Assembly: GCF_023156505.1 (NCBI RefSeq)
Contig: NZ_JALNMJ010000024.1
Coordinates: 1 to 64,000, forward strand
Direction: 5' to 3'
Length of the DNA: 64,000 nt
Origin: Roseibium sediminicola
Lineage (GTDB): Bacteria > Pseudomonadota > Alphaproteobacteria > Rhizobiales > Stappiaceae
The notes beneath the pieces are model-generated. The model was not told where the DNA came from and made no database searches. It saw nothing but the letters and a program-made list of their open reading frames with translations. Made by a program: the position numbers and the translations under genes. This document shows, piece by piece, positions 1 to 10,600 of this stretch (within the stretch, counting starts at the first letter, position 1; every line of letters starts with the position of its first letter).

Positions 1-76
1 GCTGACCAGGCGCCCCAAGAAGCGCGAAGCCCGAAGCCCAGGACAAAAACTCAAATCCTCACACCGAAACAAAATC

Positions 77-113
77 AAAAAAAGCCCGCAAGGTACAAAC
101 CTGCGGGCTTTTT
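77..113. terminator. Rho-independent terminator-like hairpin
   Basis: An A-run, an 8-bp stem (AGCCCGCA at 83-90 paired with TGCGGGCT at 102-109), an 11-nt loop and a T-run form a terminator that could work on either strand. It would end the small-protein/DUF697 transcript coming from the right. It could also end a gene entering from the left: a TGA at 3-5 could be that gene's stop, but too little is visible to call it. Confidence 0.75.
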
Positions 114-143
114 GACGTTTGGGGTACTCTTGTCTGAGCCAGG

Positions 144-320
144 CTATTTCTGCGACAGGAACCGCGGCGGTTCCGTCAGGAGAAGCACCACGAAGACCAG
201 AACGGGCGTGAAGATCACGCTCGCCAGGAAACAGCCGAATGACCCGAGACGTGTTTCCCGTCCGCGGTAGCCGACGAGAACACACAGGACCAGATAGATG
301 ACCAGAGGGGCGACATACAT
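144..320 (-). CDS. Small membrane protein (58 aa)
   Basis: The 58-residue product has two hydrophobic stretches (about residues 3-17 and 28-48) separated by a short basic loop with GYRGRETR, so a two-helix inner-membrane protein is likely. Its ATG overlaps the TGA of the DUF697 gene (ATGA), which is typical of translational coupling. The gene ends just before the terminator at 77-113. No family was recognised. The reading-frame integrity, the overlap and the stop before a terminator argue that it is real. Confidence 0.6.
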   Translation of the reverse strand: MYVAPLVIYLVLCVLVGYRGRETRLGSFGCFLASVIFTPVLVFVVLLLTEPPRFLSQK

Positions 321-898
321 CAGGCGGCTTCCGGCTTTTCTTCCGAGACGGTTTCACCCTTTTTCACCATTTTCCGGAAATGGTCCTTATAGGCGGCCAC
401 ATCGAAATTCAGGATGTCGCCACCGGATTCAAAGTGCTGCTGGAACACTTTGCCGACGGCGAAGGTGAAGGCGCCGAGCGTTGCTCCGGATCCGGCGATG
501 CCAAGGGCCGTGCCCAGAACGGGAACAGTCTTCATCAGGCTCGAGGCGATGAAAGTTCCGGCGCCGACGCCGCCAAGGCTGCCAAGCAGCGCGGTGACAG
601 CGGTCTTGGCCCGGTTTTCGGAAAAGGGCACGTCATAGACCTTCGCCAGCTTCCGGATCAGGTTCAACTGTGTGCCGATGGCGGCGACAAGATCGAAGAT
701 CGGGATCGGAATAAGCCCCGTGCCGGTGCCGACGATCACATGGTCGCGGATGACCTTGTCGGCAAGCTGTGTGCGTTCCTCCGGGGACATGTCCGCGGTG
801 TCGGATTGCTGCGTGCTTTCGGCAAGTTTCTCGGCTTCTTCGGCGGAGTCGGAAGGTCCTGCCTTGGCGGAACTTGTGCGAGTGGACTTCGTCGTCAT
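320..898 (-). CDS. DUF697 (YcjF-like) family protein
   Basis: The 192-residue product has a Ser/Glu-rich disordered N-terminus (about 1-40). It is followed by a DUF697-type helical domain with the typical VGTGTGLIPIPIFDLVAAIG stretch near residues 55-75 and a second glycine-rich hydrophobic segment (about 100-150). DUF697 proteins are membrane-associated and often linked to GTPases or stress responses; their molecular role is poorly defined. The stop overlaps the start of the downstream 58-aa membrane protein, so the two probably form a pair. Confidence 0.75.
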   Translation of the reverse strand: MTTKSTRTSSAKAGPSDSAEEAEKLAESTQQSDTADMSPEERTQLADKVIRDHVIVGTGTGLIPIPIFDLVAAIGTQLNLIRKLAKVYDVPFSENRAKTAVTALLGSLGGVGAGTFIASSLMKTVPVLGTALGIAGSGATLGAFTFAVGKVFQQHFESGGDILNFDVAAYKDHFRKMVKKGETVSEEKPEAA

Positions 899-992
899 TT
901 CACATATTCCTTTCCCAGCTTGGCAGCATCGGCTGCTAACTCACGTTAGGGTAGCTCGTGTGCGCCCCGAATTCAATCTGGCAATCAAGGCG

Positions 993-2102
993 CTATCTGG
1001 TGTCGTCTTGCACCTTTTCCGTGTTTTCGCCGGCAGAACCATCCGTGGGAGGCGTTCCTGCCGTGTCCGCGTCCGGCATGTCTTCCTGGCTGCCTTCAGC
1101 GCTTTCGGGCGTGTTTTCCTGTGGCGCGCTCGCAGAGGGGAAGAGCTTCGGCAAAGAATTGAAATCCGGCAATCTGTAGCGCTGAGGGTTGACGGCGGCC
1201 GGGGCTGGCAGGTCCGGCTGATTGGCAATGTCGCTGCCCAGAATGAGCGGCAATTGATCCTTGCCGCTGCCGACAATGACGATCTTGCTGTTGTTGGACT
1301 GGGCAAGTTCGACGGTCGCCTCGATCCCGCGCCAGGTCAGCAGCTGCGGCGTCAGAGCGTCCGCAACGATGGAATAGAAGGTCTGGTAGCCGATCGCGTC
1401 GATGCGCTTGCGTTCCGCCTCCTTGCGGGCCTGTTCCAGGACATATTCATAGGCGAGAGCATTCTGTTCTTCGGTCAGTTTCCTGGAAATCGCCTGGTTG
1501 AGCTCCTTTGGCAGCTGGATGCGCTTGATGATGACCTGTTCGAAGAAGATCAGGTCCTGCTTGCTCGTGGCAATCACGTCCATGACCTCGGCTTCAAGCT
1601 TGGTCATGTCGACCTGATAGAGCTCATGCGGATCGTATTTGCCGATCACCGAACGCACGGCCTCGATCGCGGTCGGGCGCACAAAACGTTCTGCATAGTC
1701 CGGACCGATGGCCTTGTGCAGCTTGCCGGCATTTTCGGCAATCGGATGATACAGGATCGAGATTTCCGAGGTGATGCGCAGACCGTCCGCGGAAAGACCG
1801 TGGACCGTATCGTCCAGCTTTTGAACACGGACTTCATACCGGTAGATGCGGTTCCAGGGCCATTTCGCGTTGATGCCCTCCGGGAAGACAAACTTGGTTT
1901 CGGTGCCGACGGTGAGGGTTCTGAACAGGACGCCGACCTCGCCGGGCCCGATGATGAAGAAGGTGAGGGGCCAAAGCAGAATCGCGGCAAAGCCGAGCAG
2001 CAGAAGATAGGCGATCACCTTGTCGGTACGGCTGAGCCTATGGGCCTTGCGCGGCTTCTTCTTCGCCGCCTTCGCCTCAACTTCGTCTTCCGCAACGCTC
2101 AT
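993..2102 (-). CDS. SPFH/Band 7 (prohibitin-like) membrane protein
   Basis: The 369-residue product has a Lys/Arg-rich N-terminal tail, one transmembrane helix (about residues 28-50) and an SPFH/Band 7 domain that begins with FFIIGPGEVGVLFRTLTVG and continues to about residue 250. A charged helical segment (EYVLEQARKEAERKRIDAIG) and an acidic Pro/Ser-rich tail follow. SPFH proteins build large oligomeric membrane scaffolds, often controlling proteases. The reading frame is open further upstream, but ATG 2102 is preferred because AGGGAG lies just upstream. It is unlike HflK/HflC in being single and next to no protease gene. Its partner is unknown. Confidence 0.8.
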   Translation of the reverse strand: MSVAEDEVEAKAAKKKPRKAHRLSRTDKVIAYLLLLGFAAILLWPLTFFIIGPGEVGVLFRTLTVGTETKFVFPEGINAKWPWNRIYRYEVRVQKLDDTVHGLSADGLRITSEISILYHPIAENAGKLHKAIGPDYAERFVRPTAIEAVRSVIGKYDPHELYQVDMTKLEAEVMDVIATSKQDLIFFEQVIIKRIQLPKELNQAISRKLTEEQNALAYEYVLEQARKEAERKRIDAIGYQTFYSIVADALTPQLLTWRGIEATVELAQSNNSKIVIVGSGKDQLPLILGSDIANQPDLPAPAAVNPQRYRLPDFNSLPKLFPSASAPQENTPESAEGSQEDMPDADTAGTPPTDGSAGENTEKVQDDTR

Positions 2103-2383
2103 CCGGCGCTCCCTGGAATAGACCTGTCCTTTGGGGCATTTGGCTGGTCCGGCGGTCCGCAGCCTGAATAAAACAAGGTCTGTCAATGCCTTCCGGCGCG
2201 GCCTGGTCAAGGCCTACGGCAGAAGACTTGCAAGAAAAGAACGCGGTGGCAAGCGTGTTTCTTACGCTAGGCAAGGCGACAATAATTTGCTTAAGTCGCG
2301 GTGCATGGCTTAACGTCACTGCAACTTATGGTTAATTTCCGGCCCGCTGACAGGCGGCCGGACCCAGAGCGAAGGAGCCGTAC

Positions 2384-3055
2384 GTGTCGTCCAGTTCAGC
2401 TTCCTTCAGCTACGACCGGCAGGCGCTGAGCCGTTTTCTCTACGATCTCTATGATTACGAACCGAAGCTGCTGCGCCGGCTCATTTCCGCGCGGCCCTAT
2501 GTCTGTCCTTTCGATCATCTCGAACGGCACATACCCTCAGATGCAAAGGTGCTGGATGTCGGCTGTGGCAACGGCGCCCTGCTGGCGATTCTACTGGCGT
2601 CGGAGAGGATCCGGCAAGGGGTCGGCTGCGACGTGAACGGCGACGCGCTTGCCTCCGCAACAAAGGCGGCGGAGCGCACGGGACGGGGAGAGCGCGTCAC
2701 GTTTCGGCAAATCGGAGGTTTTGAGGAGCTGCCAGATGACCGCTTCGACGTGGTCACTATGGTCGATGTGCTGCATCACGTTCCCGAAGCGGACCGGGCG
2801 CAGGCGGTCGCGCAGGCCCTGCGCCGGGTGGGCCCAAACGGTCTTTTTCTGTTCAAGGATATGGTCGAAAAGCCGTTCCTGCGCCGTCTGGCGCACAATC
2901 TGGACGATCTCCTCTTTTCCGGCGAATGGGTCCGGCAGGTGAAAACGGCGGCGCTCGAAAGAGAAGTCGAAGCGGCGGGTTTCCGGCTTCTGAAGAGTGA
3001 GGACATTCCCCGGGTTTTCTATGGAAACACACTGCGCGTCTTTCAAAGACTTTAG
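2384..3055 (+). CDS. Class I SAM-dependent methyltransferase
   Basis: The 223-residue protein shows the SAM-binding motif I VLDVGCGNGALLAIL near residue 50, an acidic residue after strand 2 (GCDVNGDAL), and a motif IV region DVVTMVDVLHHVPEADRA, as in Methyltransf_11/25 families. It starts with GTG after GAAGGAG at 2371-2377. The substrate is not evident. The gene lies upstream of the NRPS locus but 175 bp from the LLM monooxygenase gene, with a possible promoter between, so membership in that cluster is uncertain. Confidence 0.8.
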   Translation: MSSSSASFSYDRQALSRFLYDLYDYEPKLLRRLISARPYVCPFDHLERHIPSDAKVLDVGCGNGALLAILLASERIRQGVGCDVNGDALASATKAAERTGRGERVTFRQIGGFEELPDDRFDVVTMVDVLHHVPEADRAQAVAQALRRVGPNGLFLFKDMVEKPFLRRLAHNLDDLLFSGEWVRQVKTAALEREVEAAGFRLLKSEDIPRVFYGNTLRVFQRL

Positions 3056-3102
3056 TAAAAGTGGAGCGTTCTACAATTTAGCGGGGAGAATTAAGGAAAG
3101 TT

Positions 3103-3187
3103 AACAGTTGTGACCGGTGAATTTCGTGTAACCATTTTGTGTTGCCGTTACGGTATGAATGTGCAAACTGAATGAATTGCAACTGTT
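3103..3187. promoter_or_regulatory. Long-range inverted repeat upstream of the LLM monooxygenase/NRPS genes
   Basis: AACAGTTG at 3103-3110 is the exact reverse complement of CAACTGTT at 3180-3187, about 70 nt apart, inside the 175-bp AT-richer gap before the LLM monooxygenase gene. It could be a pair of regulator half-sites or the base of a leader stem. The function is inferred from position only. Confidence 0.3.
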
Positions 3188-3230
3188 GAAACTGTAAATC
3201 GACGATTACTGCGCCTTCGAGGGGGGTGAT

Positions 3231-4601
3231 TTGAGTTCAACTATTGCCAAGCGACACATGTTCCTGGCCGGGTATATCCTGGTTCCCGGAAGCCATTTTG
3301 CCGGAATGTGGCGCCATCCCTACAGCGAAACGGATTTCTGCGACCCGGATCTTTTCAAGGATACTGCGGTTACGCTGGAACGCGGCGGCTTTGACCTCGC
3401 CTTCATCCCCGAATCCCTGAGCGTCACGACAGGCCTGAGCAACGATTACGAGACCTTTCTGAAACGCGGCGCGGTCGGCGCCATCCGGCACGATCCCAGC
3501 CAGCTGGTCTCGCTGATGGCCTCGGTGACACAGTCGCTCGGCTTCACGGTGACCTTGTCGACGACCTATATGGAGCCCTACCATCTCGCGCGCACGCTGA
3601 GCACGCTCGATCATTTCAGCCGGGGGCGAATTTCCTGGAATGTGGTGACCTCGGCCGGGCCGAGCAACGGGCACAATTTCGGCCACTTCCCGAAACTCAC
3701 CTCGCCGGAATCCTATGACCGGGCGGAGGAAATCCTGGAGATCTGCAGGAGCCTCTGGCAGTCCTGGCAGGACGGCGCGCTCGTCGCCGACAAGGCCGCC
3801 GGCATTTACGCGGACATCGGCAAGATCCGTCCGATCGATCACGAGGGCGACCTGTTCCAGCTCCGCGGTCCCCTGTCGCTTCCCGCCGGTCCGGACGGTG
3901 AGCCGATCTTGATGAGCGTCGGTGTTTCGCCGCGCGGCCGCGATTTCTCCGCCAAATGGGTGGATGTCATCTTTGCGATCCAGGCCGATGCGGACGGGAT
4001 GTCCGAACTGCGGGCCGATGTGCGGCGGCGAGCAGCCGAAAAGGGACGCGACCCGGAGAAGATCTTCCTGCTCACGGCGGTGCAGCCGGTGGTTGGCGAA
4101 ACGGAAGCAATCGCGCGGGCGCGTGCCGACTATCTGGACGAGCTCATTTGTCCCGATGTGGCGATCGCGTTTCTGTCAGGCATGATCGGCCGGGATGCGA
4201 CCGGCTTCGACCCAGAGACGCCGATCGACGAAGTGCTTGAGAAAACCGCCGGGGCTTCCGGGAAAGGGGCCGTCGATGGCGGGGCCGCTTTTCCCTGGCT
4301 CGACCGGATCCGGGCGGAAGACCGGGCCAGAAACTGGACCCTTCGGGACATCGCCATCCGCATGTCGCGGAGCACATCGACGCCGCGCCTGGTGGGCACG
4401 CCGGAACAGGTGGCCGACCAGCTGGAGGCCTATTTCCTGGCCGAAGCCTGTGATGGTTTCGTGATCACTCCCACGCATTTTCCCGGAAGTTTCGATGAGT
4501 TTTCCCGGTCCGTCGTGCCGATCCTGCGCGCACGCGGACATCTCAGAGAAGCGGCACAAGAACCGCTCACTCTCAGACAAAGACTTGGACTGCAATGCTG
4601 A
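3231..4601 (+). CDS. LLM-class FMN-dependent monooxygenase (NtaA/SnaA/DszA family)
   Basis: The 456-residue protein has the length and sequence pattern of the NtaA/SnaA/DszA branch of bacterial luciferase-like monooxygenases: an N-terminal strand followed by WRHP near residue 27, SLTVGLST-type core strands (here FTVTLSTTYMEPYHLART), RGRISWNVVTS with the N-N-H region after it, and a late SQ/SVGVSPRGRDFSA segment. These enzymes use FMNH2 from a separate reductase to hydroxylate or cleave N- or S-containing substrates. The start is TTG after a GGGGGG stretch; an ATG lies nine codons later at 3258. The gene is 81 bp from the NRPS and on the same strand, so a tailoring role for the peptide is plausible but not shown. 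No flavin reductase is nearby. Confidence 0.8.
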   Translation: MSSTIAKRHMFLAGYILVPGSHFAGMWRHPYSETDFCDPDLFKDTAVTLERGGFDLAFIPESLSVTTGLSNDYETFLKRGAVGAIRHDPSQLVSLMASVTQSLGFTVTLSTTYMEPYHLARTLSTLDHFSRGRISWNVVTSAGPSNGHNFGHFPKLTSPESYDRAEEILEICRSLWQSWQDGALVADKAAGIYADIGKIRPIDHEGDLFQLRGPLSLPAGPDGEPILMSVGVSPRGRDFSAKWVDVIFAIQADADGMSELRADVRRRAAEKGRDPEKIFLLTAVQPVVGETEAIARARADYLDELICPDVAIAFLSGMIGRDATGFDPETPIDEVLEKTAGASGKGAVDGGAAFPWLDRIRAEDRARNWTLRDIAIRMSRSTSTPRLVGTPEQVADQLEAYFLAEACDGFVITPTHFPGSFDEFSRSVVPILRARGHLREAAQEPLTLRQRLGLQC

Positions 4602-4682
4602 CATGACCGGCACCGCCGTTGGGTGGTTCCGATCGAGACACCGTGCACGTGACTTGGCGAGCCTTCGACGGAGTTGATCTGA

Positions 4683-7600
4683 ATGGCATCCCGCGACCGA
4701 AGTTCCGAAGCAGCCTTCGCGAAAGCTTCCTCTTACGAGGGGGCGGCGGCTACCGGTCACGTGTGCCCGCTTGAGCGCATTGCGCAAGGCCCCTCCATCC
4801 GGGACTTGTTCGCGCGGCGGGTCCGGGACCATCCGGCTCAGGAGGCACTGATCCTGCCGGGATCCTGGCTCACCTTTGCCGATCTCGACAAGGAGTCCAA
4901 CCGGGTCGCCTGGTATCTGGCCGGGCGCGGCATCGGCGCGGGCGACATCGTTGCGCTCGGCTGTGCGGCGGGACGGGACCTGGTCGTCTGCCTGCTCGGC
5001 GTCATCAAGGCCGGGGCCTGCTACATGCCGCTGGACCCGGCCTATCCGTTGCAGCGCCTGCGCGACATGCTGCAGGATGCAAAGCCGGACCTGATCCTGG
5101 CGGAGCGGGCGGTTGCGCCTGTTCTCGAAGCAGCCGGACTGACGGAGAAGGCGGTATTTCTGGATTCCGGCGCGCTTCAGCGGGCGCTCGCCGCACAGAA
5201 GGTGACTGCTCCTGACGAAGAGACATTTGTTCGGCCTCCATCCGATGATGACCCTGCCTATCTGGTCTATACGTCCGGTTCCACGGGACGGCCCAAAGGC
5301 GTGCTCGGCCGGCAGCGCGCGCTTGCCAACCGGTTGCTCTGGATCGCTGAGGCCCTGCCCTTCGCACCGGGGGAGCGGACCCTCTTCAAGACATCGCTCA
5401 ATTTCATCGACGGCTCGACGGAATTGCTGGGCGCGCTGACCAACGGTTGCGCTGTCGTCATTGCGGAAGGACAGATCGCCGGCGACCCCCGCCGCCTGGC
5501 AAAGACCGTGGCAAGTTCCGCCATCACCCGGCTGACCGTAGTGCCGAGCCAGCTGGCGAGCCTGCTTGAGGCGGAGTGCGTGAATGATCTGGTGGGATGC
5601 CGTACCTGGGTGAGCAGTGGTGAGCCGCTGCCGTCCAGCCTGATGCAGGCCTTTGCCCAAAAACTTCCCGGCGCCCGGCTTTTCAACTTCTACGGCGCTT
5701 CGGAAGCCGCAGGAGACAGCCTGTGGGCACGGTGCGTTGCCGGCGAGACGGTGGCGATCGGCAAGCCGGTCAGAAACACCGGCATTCATCTCCTCGACGA
5801 CAGGCTTCGGCCGGTTCCGGATGGCGATAAGGGCGAGCTCTACATCTCCGGGGCGGGTCTTGCCCTCGGTTACCACCGTCAGGCCGACAGGACCGCTGAA
5901 CGCTTCGTGGCCTCGCCCTTCGGTCCTCCCGGATCGGTTCTGTACCGGACGGGGGATGTGGCGCGCAGGCTGCCCGACGGCACCATCGAATATCTCGGAC
6001 GTTCGGACCACCAGGTGAAGATCCGCGGTGTGCGGGTGGAGCCCGGTGAGGTCGCTGCCGCCCTCGACAGCTTGCCGGCGGTTGCCCGCTCCGCGGTGGT
6101 CTCGAAGAAAAGGGCGAGCGGGGAGATCTTCCTCGCCGCCTATGTGGTTTTCGAGAAGGATGCGGACCGGGACCCTGGCAAGCTTCTGAAAGCCTTGGCG
6201 GAGAAACTCCCGGCGGCCTACCTGCCCTCCGCAATCGTGCCGCTGGCAGCCTTGCCGTTAACACCCAACGGCAAGCTGGACCGGGCCGCTCTGCCGGACC
6301 TGGAAACGGCCGGCACCGGCCCGATGCCGGAAGCGGCCCCTGAAACGGAAGTCGAAGCAGCCATCTGCGAATTCTTTGCGCAGGTGCTCGGGGTCGAAAC
6401 GGTTTCCCGGGACGACAATTTCTTTCTTCTTGGCGGTCATTCTCTGCTGGCCGCCCGCCTTGCCTACCGTCTGCGCGACAAGCTGGGCGTCCTTGTCGAG
6501 CCGATCAGCATATTTGAGGCGCCCACCCCAGCGAAGCTGGCCGCATATGTGGCGGTCGCGGGCGCCAGCAAAGGCGGGTTCAAGCCGGTGCCACTGCCGG
6601 AGAAAGTACCGCTTTCGCCGGCGCAGGAACGTCTCTGGTTCCTCAACAGGCTGCATCCGGATGATGTCTCCTACACCCTCGCCTATGCCTTTCGCCTGAA
6701 GGGCCGGCTCGATCCGGAGGCCTTTCGCAAGGCCTGGCGGGATGTCATCGACCGGCATGAGATCCTCAGAACCGTCTACCCGGAAGACGACACCGGAAAA
6801 CCGTATCAAGAAATTCTCCGGCAAGGAGCGGAGGCGGACATCCCGCTGGAAGGAGTGACCGGTTCCGGCAGGATTCAGGTGGATCTGCACCGCCTTGCCA
6901 GCCGGCCCTTCGATCTGCGCAAGGATATGCCGTTGAGGGTTCATCTCCTTTCGGAAGAGAACGGCGCCGAGAGCCGTTCCCACATGATGCAGCTCGTCTG
7001 TCATCATATCGCTCTCGACGGGGGAGCCGTTCGCCGGCTTCTTGCCGATTTCGAGACCGCCTTCGTGGCGCGCAGCGCGGGACGTGTTCCTCGATGGGAG
7101 GCTCGCTCGGCGCGCTATGCGGAGTTCGCGGTCTGGCAAAGAGACGGCCAGGAGCGCGATGCGGCCGGGCAGATGTCCGCTTATCTTACCGAGTGGAAAA
7201 CGGAGCTCGAGGGCGCACCCGAGTGCCTCGACCTGCCTTGCGCGGAGGGGCGCCGCCGCTCCGGTTATTGGGACGGGGACAGTGTCCCGCTCGATATCCC
7301 TGAAAACCTGCATGCCCGGCTGGACGAGTTCGCGCGGGAGAACCGGTCGAGCCTGTTCATGGTGCTTCAGGCGGCGCTCGCGGCAACACTGTACCGGTTG
7401 GGGGCGGGCGAGGACATCGTTATCGGCACGCCGGTCGACGGCAGGCCGGACAGGTGTTTTGAAGAAACGGTCGGGCTGTTCGTCAACATGCTGGCTCTCA
7501 GGTCCGATCTTTCCGGCCAGCCGTCCTTCCTGGATTTGCTGGAAGCGACACGGGCGCGGAACCTCAAGGCCTATCGCCGGCGCGACGTTCCCTTCGAGCT

Positions 7601-10600
7601 GGTGGTCGACGCGGTGTCTCCGAACCGGGACCTGTCCTTCCACCCGCTGTTCCAGCTGGTGCTCGCGCTGGACATGGAAGGTGAACTGCGGCTGACGCTG
7701 CCCGGACTGACCTGCGTTGCGGAAGACCTTCCGGCGATGGCGTCCAAATTCGACCTGTCTTTCGATTTGACAGTCCATCGTGGTGAAGACGGGTTACCTT
7801 CTGGTGTGCGGGGCCAGATCGAATTCCGTACGGATCTCCTGGGCCAGCAGGTGGCGCAGACGATTGCCGAACGGTTTGTCGCAATGCTCGAGGCCGTGAC
7901 CGTGGAGCCGGATTGCCGGATCGATGATCTTTCGATTGTCGGAGCCAGCGAAGCAAACCGGCTCGCCGGCCTCTGTGAGGGCAAGCTCGTCTCAAGGCCT
8001 GAACTTGGGACCTCACTCGTCGACCGGTTCAGGCTGCTCGCGATGCAGCAGGGAGACCACGCGGCGCTGCACAGCGAAACCACTGCGCTTTCCTATGCCG
8101 CGCTCGATGTCCAGTCGGACCGCGTCGCGCGCAATCTTGTAAGCCGCGGCGTTGGTCCCGGGGCACGGGTTGCCGTGTTCATGGAGAGAACCGTCGATCT
8201 TGTCATTGCGACGCTGGCGATCGTGAAGGCCGGGGGCGCCTATGTCCCCCTGAACAGGAACGATCCGCCGCAACGGCTCGCCCAGCTCGTTGACGATACC
8301 CGTGCGGCCCTGGTCCTGATTGATGGTGGGGCAGAAGATCCCGCTCATATTGGCAGTGTGCCCTGTACGGCCTTCGCCGATCTGCGCGCGGATCTCGAAG
8401 ACGTGCCGTTGCCGGCCGTCCGGGCCGACCAGATTGCCTGTGTGCTGTTCACGTCCGGGTCCACCGGACGGCCAAAGGGCATCGCGATCACCCATCGCAA
8501 CATCCAGGCGCTGGCGCTGGACGGGTGCTGGCCGGACGGATCGCATCAGCGGGTGTTGTTGCATTCCCCTTATGCCTTCGATGCGTCGACTTACGAGATC
8601 TGGACGCCGCTCATGCTGGGGCAGGAGCTCTTTGTTGCGCCTCCAGGCCTTCTGGACGCGGAGACGATTGCCCGGCTGATTGAGAACCACGGAATAACCG
8701 CCGCCTGTATCACGACGCGGCTCTTCAACATCATCTCCGGCGAGAAACCGGAGGCCTTCAGGCCTTTGAAGTCGGTTCTGATCGGCGGCGAGGCGGCATC
8801 CGCGGAAGCCCTGCGGCGGGCAACCGCTGCCGCACCCGACACGCGCTTCGTCAACGGCTATGGTCCGGCGGAAGGCACGACCTTCGTAACCTGGCATGCG
8901 ATGCGGTCGCTCGATTCTAACGCCCACAAGGTTCCGATCGGCCTGCCGCGCGACAATTGCGCCGTACGCATTCTCGATGACCGCTTGCGGCCGGTCGGGA
9001 TCGGCATGGTCGGTGAGCTTTATCTCGCCGGTGAGTGCCTGACGCTCGGCTATCTGGATCGGGCAGGGCTGACCGCGGAGCGGTTTGTCAGCGATCCTTT
9101 CGGGGAGCCCGGTACCAGGATGTACCGCACCGGCGATCTTGTGCGCTGGCGCAGCGACGGGCTCCTGGTCTTCGTTGGCCGCGCGGATCACCAGGTCAAG
9201 ATCAACGGCTTCCGGATCGAACCCCAGGAAATCGAGAATGTCATCGGCCGGCGGAACGATGTCGGCCAATGCGCGGTGATTGTCCGGGAGGACCGGCCGG
9301 GGGAAAAGAAGCTGGTCGCCTATATTGTCGGGACGGCTGGCGCTGTTCCGGATCTCACGCGCCTTCGCAAGCACCTGACAGAGACGCTGCCGGCCTTCAT
9401 GGTTCCGGCCCATTGCGTGGTTCTGGAAAAGCTGCCCTTCACCACGAACGGCAAGCTCGACCTGAAGTCCCTGCCACTGCCGGAGATCCGCAGCGCGCAA
9501 ACCAAGCAACCGGCCAGCAAGACCGAAGCGGACCTTTGCCGTCTCTATGCCGATGTGCTCGGGCTGAAGAACGTGGCGCCAGGCGACAATTTTTTTGCGC
9601 TTGGCGGCGACAGCATCCTGTCGATCCAGCTGGTCAGCCGGGCGCGGCGGGCGGGACTGGTTTTTTCCGCCAGGGACGTCTTCAACGCCAAGACGCCGGC
9701 CGAACTCGCCGCGGTCGCGGTTGTCAGGCACGGACAGGAGGCCGAGACGGAGCTCGTACCGGGCTGGCTCGGCGATTCCGATCTTGCGCATGTGAAGAGC
9801 ACCTACGGCGCCCGGCTTGAAACCGTCTGGCCTCTGACCGGCCTGCAGTCGGGTCTTCTGTTCCACGGCCTGATGGACGCGGAGACGGGCGAGGATGCCT
9901 ATCTGGTGCAGACGGTCGTCGATCTGGACGGCGAGGTTTACGTGGACCGGTTGAAGGGGAGCCTCAAAGCGCTTGTCGCCCGGCACGCGCCGCTGCGGGC
10001 GGTCTTCTGCCACGAGGGCGTGAGCGATCCGGTGCAGGTGATCCTGAAGGATGCCGTGCTGCCGTTCGAGGTGGTGGATCTGGTGGACGCCGAAGATCCG
10101 GAAGGGGCTCTGGAGACGCTTCTCACCGAAGACCGGCGTCAGCGCTTCGACCTTGCGACTGGACCGCTCCTGCGCGCCTGTCTGGTGCGGTTGGCCGGCG
10201 ATTGTTCAAAGCTCATTCTCACCAATCACCACATCCTCCTGGACGGCTGGTCACTGCCGGTATTGATGCGGGAACTCAAGGAGATCTTTAAGGCCGGAGC
10301 AACGGGCACTTTGCCGCCGGTGGTTCCGTTCGATCGTTATCTCGGCTGGCAGCAGCGCCAGGACAGGGACGCAGCCCGGCAGGCCTGGGAGAAGGCGCTT
10401 GCCGGTCTGGAAGAACCAACCCGCCTTGCTGCCGCAGTACACGGTCAGCCTGCGGACACGTCCGGGGACGTTCTGCGCTTCGATGCATTTCTGAGCGCCG
10501 GAGAAACCCGGTCCCTGGAGGCACTGGCCCGGCGGCTGGACATCACTTTGAACACGGTCCTGCAGGGCGCCTGGGCGATCCTGCTCGGCCGCATCTGTGG

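Noticed and set aside
672..2171. Long plus-strand open frame opposite the SPFH gene
   Set aside because: It is antisense to a convincing SPFH protein and has no recognisable domain; high GC produces such shadows.
3091..3105. TTAA-N6-TTAAC as a CtrA box
   Set aside because: The spacing is six rather than seven bases, so it does not match the consensus.
9600..9830. Epimerase domain after the GGDS carrier of module 2
   Set aside because: The following domain has HHILLDG and precedes an A domain without a second C domain, so it is a condensation domain.
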